IMG/VR virus record: IMGVR_UViG_3300042558_000964
Coordinates: 1 to 22,985 of that record
Length of the DNA: 22,985 bases
Reading direction: 5' to 3' (one strand)
Source of the DNA: a virus
The notes under the pieces were generated by a model that saw nothing but the letters and a program-made list of their open reading frames with translations, ran no database searches and was not told where the DNA came from. Made by a program: the position numbers and the translations under genes. Shown here one piece after another: positions 19,186 to 22,985 of the stretch (positions are counted from its first letter, which is position 1; every line of letters starts with the position of its first letter).

Positions 19186-21408
19186 CTAACTCCTCCTCTT
19201 TGGTATCCATCCGCCTTGCCGAGTCTTGAAGTTACCATGCTGGTATCGCTTCGGTTGTGGCTTTGGTTGTGACTGCTTTTGATCGCCGCTTACCGTCTTC
19301 GGCTGAACCTCAATCTCTGACGGTGCTATTAGTTTAACACCGCACGCCTCGCCCGCTGCTGCTGCCATGTAGGTCGCATCGAGCCAGTGGTTGTTAGTGT
19401 CCTTGACGCTCCAATATGTCTTCGCCCCCTTGCCCTCGGTAAACTTCGTGACTAGCTCTTCCGCTGCGATATGCTGAGCGTATTGGCTGTGCCGTTGGTT
19501 TTCGTCGAGGGAGAAGAGTGAGAGTGATCCACGCCGAACCATGTTGGATTCATCGAAGGTCGGAGTCATAAATCGCTCGTGAACGAACTGCTTCCAATAC
19601 GAGGTATCAAGCTCGTAAAGCCACAACCCGCCGTTTGGTAGTTTTGATGCGTGCAAGTTGTCGCCTGCAATGCAAGTTGTTGTAGACTTGGTTTTTCGAT
19701 GATATGGGAATTGGCCCTTTGAAGCGTGAAAGATACCACCGACTTCGCGTACGAACTTGTACGGGGCATTCGTAAAAGCACCCGAATCGACGAAGCAGAA
19801 GTCGACCGCCCGTCGCGTCCCTGTTGCGTCAACAAACTCACGACTTAGTAACTCATCTCGCCAGTTTAGGAGTGCGTCGTAAATCATAGGCTCGGATGCT
19901 TCGTGATCCATGCTCTTATCCGTGCCGTAGACTTGAGCAATACCGTAATCGACGACAACACCGCCTGCTCCGTGCCACCAAGCCGTCACAACCCAATGGC
20001 AATTATACTTGCCCAAGTCGATTGCCGCTGTGAGTGCAACCGTGTTGGCGGGTAGTTGTCTTCGTGCGAATCCCGATAGACGCGACTCAACCAGGGCCGG
20101 AGTGATCCCCAATCCCATCGGCCCCGCTTCCTCTGGTGGATCGTTATCAATCTCGGTCGATACCGCCTTTGCTCCGACGTCTGCAACGCGGTTGTAGTAA
20201 CTTTGCACCGCTGATAGCTCCATCGGCTCGCCGTCAGCGTGCGTCTTGCGACTGAATGAGCATTGATTCGAGACAACGGAACCGCGTTCAATCTCTTCTC
20301 GATTATCACGCCAAAACGCGAAGGCTTCCCGTGCATCAGGATCGTCGTCTTTGCGTCCGCGTCTTAGGTCGATGTACTTCTCGACCAAGTCGAGACGGTC
20401 AGGGGCTTTGACTAACTTTCGATACCGCTTGCCCCTCCAAGATGGCTTGCGTTTAGGATCCGTGTAAGTGTACGCAATGCACTTTCTGTTTTGGATGGTG
20501 CATAGCATAACGCGGGGTATTCGCTCCGATGACTGACCTAGCCCGGCGATATCCTGCTCGATGATGTCGGTATTCTTTGTTACCTGTGCTTCACTCGCTG
20601 CCGCGTCTCGGTCTTCGATGTCGTCGATGATCGCAAGCGTAGGCCGTTGGCTTCGGTATTTAGTACCGCGGATCGCTCCGTCGATACCCAACGAGTAAAG
20701 CACTTGCCCATTCGACGCGGGCTTGATCTCCTTCGGCCATCCTGATAACTGATCCAGATCGATTGACGGGAAAACAAAGAACTCAGGGCCGATGACGATG
20801 TTAGTTGATCGTCCGCCAACGGTCTGCATTCTTCCGCGACTTGACCACGCTCCAACCGCTTGAAACGGGATGCCGATCTCTGGATAGTCTGCAATGAAAA
20901 CTTCGTTCTGTTGCAATTGCTCAACAACGTCGCGGACTTCCTTCTTTGCCTTGTCTGCATTCTTGCCGATCACTACCGGGAAATGCGACAAGCCGCGAAC
21001 CATTAGGAATAAAGCCGTGAGAATGGCAAGCGTAGTCTTCCCCTCGCCTCTAGGCCCTGCTATCGCTTGGTCGCCACCGTAGCAAGCCGCATCGATGATC
21101 GACTTGACCATTGCTAGACGATCCTCAGTCCAAGCCTCAAAGAACTTATCCGCAAAGTACGTCGACAACCACAAAGAGCAATCAGCCTCGCACCGCAGAC
21201 GACGCGAAGGATCAGCGGGAGGCGGGATGACTAGGTCGCGTAACTTAGCCCGCTTCGCTTCCTTCCTCGCTTTGTCCGCTTCCGCTTCCGTCATCTTCGG
21301 CTTGTGTACCAACGATGCCGTTGTCGGATGCAATCCTAGCAAGGTCTCTAGCTGAGACACGCTGAGCGAGTTCAAGAAGTTGAAGCCGTCGCTGTTCGTC
21401 TCCTGCAC
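19186..21408 (-). CDS. Large terminase subunit, GpA-like, 740 aa
   Basis: ATPase motifs are Walker A GPRGEGKTT (118-126) and Walker B LAIIDD (258-263) followed by IED. The C-terminal nuclease has acids in AAIDLGK (D464), FVDSGAF (D541) and HWLDATYM (D677), the RNaseH-like triad of terminases. Size and motif order fit the lambda gpA group. It cuts concatemers and drives packaging into the portal. The GTG at 21408 has GAGGA upstream; the start is uncertain, as ATG 21294 is also possible. From 21408 it overlaps the TerS-like gene by 164 bases. The C-terminal tail (about 695-740) is Pro/Gln/Lys/Gly-rich (SGDQKQSQPKPQPKRYQHGN), as in tails that contact the portal. Confidence 0.85.
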   Translation of the reverse strand: MQETNSDGFNFLNSLSVSQLETLLGLHPTTASLVHKPKMTEAEADKARKEAKRAKLRDLVIPPPADPSRRLRCEADCSLWLSTYFADKFFEAWTEDRLAMVKSIIDAACYGGDQAIAGPRGEGKTTLAILTALFLMVRGLSHFPVVIGKNADKAKKEVRDVVEQLQQNEVFIADYPEIGIPFQAVGAWSSRGRMQTVGGRSTNIVIGPEFFVFPSIDLDQLSGWPKEIKPASNGQVLYSLGIDGAIRGTKYRSQRPTLAIIDDIEDRDAAASEAQVTKNTDIIEQDIAGLGQSSERIPRVMLCTIQNRKCIAYTYTDPKRKPSWRGKRYRKLVKAPDRLDLVEKYIDLRRGRKDDDPDAREAFAFWRDNREEIERGSVVSNQCSFSRKTHADGEPMELSAVQSYYNRVADVGAKAVSTEIDNDPPEEAGPMGLGITPALVESRLSGFARRQLPANTVALTAAIDLGKYNCHWVVTAWWHGAGGVVVDYGIAQVYGTDKSMDHEASEPMIYDALLNWRDELLSREFVDATGTRRAVDFCFVDSGAFTNAPYKFVREVGGIFHASKGQFPYHRKTKSTTTCIAGDNLHASKLPNGGLWLYELDTSYWKQFVHERFMTPTFDESNMVRRGSLSLFSLDENQRHSQYAQHIAAEELVTKFTEGKGAKTYWSVKDTNNHWLDATYMAAAAGEACGVKLIAPSEIEVQPKTVSGDQKQSQPKPQPKRYQHGNFKTRQGGWIPKRRS

Positions 21409-21604
21409 GTCGCTTGTCCTCTAGTTCTTCTCGTTTGCAATCAATCGCATCAGCCGCAATCAATACCTTTGCGGCATCGACACATAAATCAGGATCCGAC
21501 AAACATTGCATCAACGCTTTCTTGATCGCTTCTTTGTCTACCTGCCATCCTTCGCGGATAGCTCGCCCAACTAGCCGAACATCGCTCGTTTTGTTGATCT
21601 CCAA
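21245..21604 (-). CDS. Small terminase-like protein, 119 aa
   Basis: TTG start at 21604 with GGGGGAG six bases upstream; an in-frame stop lies immediately before it. The body VRLVGRAIREGWQVDKEAIK, then ALMQCLSDPDLCVDAAKVLI, then a helical RRAGDEQRRLQLLELAQRV, resembles small-terminase-like phage proteins with the 'D-V-R-L-V-x-R-A-I-R-E-G-W' DNA-binding-type opening, a helix bundle and an oligomerising coil. The C-terminus (DDGSGSGQSEEGSEAG) is low-complexity and overlaps the TerL N-terminus. Lying just upstream of TerL is the expected place for TerS. Motif support is moderate, so a neighbouring unrelated small protein is still possible. Confidence 0.6.
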   Translation of the reverse strand: MEINKTSDVRLVGRAIREGWQVDKEAIKKALMQCLSDPDLCVDAAKVLIAADAIDCKREELEDKRRAGDEQRRLQLLELAQRVSARDLARIASDNGIVGTQAEDDGSGSGQSEEGSEAG

Positions 21605-21735
21605 TCAAAACTCCCCCTTTCCCCCACAAGTGGCAAGCAAGCAAGAATTTCATCAGGTTTTCTGTGCGAAAGGTCTGCGTGTACCATTTTGAGACACTTT
21701 GGGAGTACCTTGAGTATGGGGGGCCGGTTTTTTTA
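21605..21735 (-). other. 131-base intergenic stretch upstream of TerS-like gene
   Basis: Between the fibre stop (21736) and the TerS-like start. On the minus strand it begins with AAAAAAACCGGCCCCCCAT and contains a GCTTGCTTGCC direct repeat and the GGGGGAAAGGGGGAG purine tract that supplies the TerS ribosome site. No clear hairpin terminator or promoter was seen. Being next to TerS, it is where a cos or pac recognition site could lie, but nothing proves it. Confidence 0.3.
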
Positions 21736-22971
21736 TCATGTCTGCTTCTCCTGCCACTCGGCATTCTTACCGCTTTTAACCCTCGTAACCTCAACGCCTG
21801 ATGCTGAAACAATCTCGACCGACCAATCATACCAACCCGGTCTTAGATCGCCTGTGACCGTCTTAGCAACATCGAACGATAGTATCACGTTACCGCTTCC
21901 GGCATCCGTTACCGTGCCTGTAGCGATGAAGGAATTGACGCCCTGCTCATCCTCGAATCGCATACCAAACCGACAAGACGCCGTAGCCGCAACAAATCCG
22001 GTAGGCAAGGCCACTGTCCAACTAAAGGCTCTGCCGTTAGCCGCTAGGTAGTCGTCACCGATAACCAACGGGCTAGTAATCTGGCCGCTTGACGTGACTG
22101 GTAGAGCCGTGTAAACCGTGCCTGATGTGATCAGGTCGGTCTTGTCTTTGATCGCATCCAGAACGCCTTCGCTTGGCAATGAGATAACGCCACTCGAATT
22201 GAATCCAAGGATACTCCGAATAGCCGTCCTCTCATTTGACGTCCAGTCAGTCCCACCACCACCGCCACCGCCGCTCGGAGCATTTTCAAGAGCAATAACG
22301 TCAAACCTAAATTGCCCGGATCCATCGCTCTCGATCATCGAGTCCAATCGCGTAAGAACCTGCAACGTACCAACCGCCGTTGCGATCTCTGTAGCCGCAT
22401 CCGCTGCTAGCACCCGTGCCGATAATGCACCCGTCGCAAAGGCATCCTCAGCGATAACGCCCGGCTGGAATTCGTGGATATCCGCTGCGACGTGATGGCT
22501 ACCCGTTACCGCAACTGATCGCTGCGTTGACGATCCTATAAGCACCTGCTTGCCGAAGGAATCGGTAGGCCAAGTAGCCGTAGTAAGTTGCTGCCAAACA
22601 ACAACGCCGATATCGTCAATCAATCCGTTTGCGTTGAGTGCGTCCGGCCCAAGTTCATCGACGACATCAACATTCGTGACGTTCGGTATCGTTACGCCTG
22701 TCTGAGTAGGCTGCAGCAGCACTCGTCCGGTTCCATCGATGCTCAATGTCGAGAAGTTGGAGGGGAACGACTGCGTCAGGCTGTAACCGCTCTTGTCGTT
22801 GTTGGTGCTAACCGTCACTCCGTTAGTCACGCTTGTGACCGTAGGTATCGTAACGCCTGGCTGAGATGCCGCTAGCGTTACGCCACTTGCCGAAGTAATG
22901 TTCGTAGGACTTGCCACGGTCGCTGGGAATGTAGCCGCCAGGAATCCCGTTGGCTGTGTGTACGTTGCCAT
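21736..22971 (-). CDS. Fibre/host-contact protein with Gly linker and BppU-like C-domain, 411 aa
   Basis: ATG 22971 begins MATYTQPTGFLAATFPATVA. The first 110 residues are Thr/Ser/Val-rich strands with an internal repeat (PGVTIPT at 38-44, TGVTIPN at 91-97). A middle helical part (EDAFATGALSARVLAADAAT) leads to an eight-residue glycine-rich linker at about 232-240 (SGGGGGGGTDWTSNERTAIR), then KTDLI. The C-terminus ('L-R-P-G-W-Y-D-W-S-V-E-I-V-x-A-S-G-V-E-V-T-R-V-x-S-G') is BppU/baseplate-upper-like, the beta domain found in receptor-binding complexes. The likely role is virion fibre or baseplate. It lies upstream of the terminases, separated by a 131-base gap, so on a circularly permuted map it may end the tail block. 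No ribosome site could be placed. Confidence 0.55.
   Translation of the reverse strand: MATYTQPTGFLAATFPATVASPTNITSASGVTLAASQPGVTIPTVTSVTNGVTVSTNNDKSGYSLTQSFPSNFSTLSIDGTGRVLLQPTQTGVTIPNVTNVDVVDELGPDALNANGLIDDIGVVVWQQLTTATWPTDSFGKQVLIGSSTQRSVAVTGSHHVAADIHEFQPGVIAEDAFATGALSARVLAADAATEIATAVGTLQVLTRLDSMIESDGSGQFRFDVIALENAPSGGGGGGGTDWTSNERTAIRSILGFNSSGVISLPSEGVLDAIKDKTDLITSGTVYTALPVTSSGQITSPLVIGDDYLAANGRAFSWTVALPTGFVAATASCRFGMRFEDEQGVNSFIATGTVTDAGSGNVILSFDVAKTVTGDLRPGWYDWSVEIVSASGVEVTRVKSGKNAEWQEKQT
22685..22865 (-). repeat. Two near-identical 22-base direct repeats inside the fibre gene
   Basis: Copies at 22685-22706 and 22844-22865 match at 20 of 22 positions and are 159 bases (53 codons) apart, in the same reading frame. 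They encode the GVTIP repeat of the N-terminal region. They point to internal duplication or recombination within the fibre, a common way for fibres to diversify. Confidence 0.6.
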
Positions 22972-22985
22972 GCGACTCGTTACCG

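Noticed and set aside
21489-21830. 113-codon minus-strand frame, including MKFLLACHLWGKGGV
   Set aside because: It overlaps the fibre end and the TerS-like gene in another frame; the signal-like start is attractive, but there is no ribosome site and the TerS frame is better supported.
1-22985. CRISPR array, tRNA, rRNA, insertion sequence
   Set aside because: No spaced short repeats, cloverleaf, ribosomal core sequence or transposase motif was seen on reading the window.

Overview
The window reads as one continuous stretch of a tailed-phage genome (free virus or prophage). Every supported gene lies on the minus strand, so transcription runs from base 22985 towards base 1. Genes are packed with gaps of a few bases or short overlaps, and no cellular housekeeping gene, integrase, repressor, tRNA or rRNA was recognised. 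The morphogenesis genes follow the lambda-like siphovirus order. The host cannot be read directly. The general feel of the proteins suggests a planctomycete or other aquatic bacterium, but this is a weak inference. Both edges cut the genome.

Right to left, in transcription order. (1) A probable fibre or host-contact protein (22971-21736). (2) Packaging and head: a TerS-like protein, a GpA-type large terminase, a Zn-ribbon protein, a gpW-like joining protein, a lambda B-like portal, and an 870-residue prohead protease/major capsid fusion followed by a clear intrinsic terminator. (3) Head decoration and neck: a LamG-like protein, an FII-like head-closure protein, a probable tail terminator and a gpZ-like neck protein. 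(4) Tail: tube protein, a G/GT tail-assembly chaperone pair joined by an apparent -1 frameshift on A AAA AAA, a short tape measure, and four tail-tip or structural proteins, the last with 31 cysteines. (5) A small enzyme group: an Erv1/Alr-like protein with CxC instead of CxxC, a calcineurin-like metallophosphoesterase and an SprT-like zinc protease. (6) A 156-base control region with a perfect 16-base palindrome and an 8-base inverted repeat. (7) An early/replication-type block of small genes (a possible ribbon-helix-helix protein, a zinc-knuckle protein, a 34-residue membrane peptide and several unknowns) ending in a Sak4-type recombinase ATPase and a partial DUF669 protein.

The parts fit one virion programme: TerS/TerL fill a prohead built from the protease-capsid fusion through the portal; gpW, FII, U and Z analogues close the head and attach a tail whose length is set by a 460-residue tape measure with G/GT chaperones; Sak4 and DUF669 serve recombination or replication. 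Points most worth a second look are the frameshifted chaperone with a nine-cysteine T domain, the cysteine-rich tail protein next to an Erv1/Alr-like protein, the control region at 3526-3681, and the unannotated 34-residue membrane peptide. No endolysin or holin was recognised.
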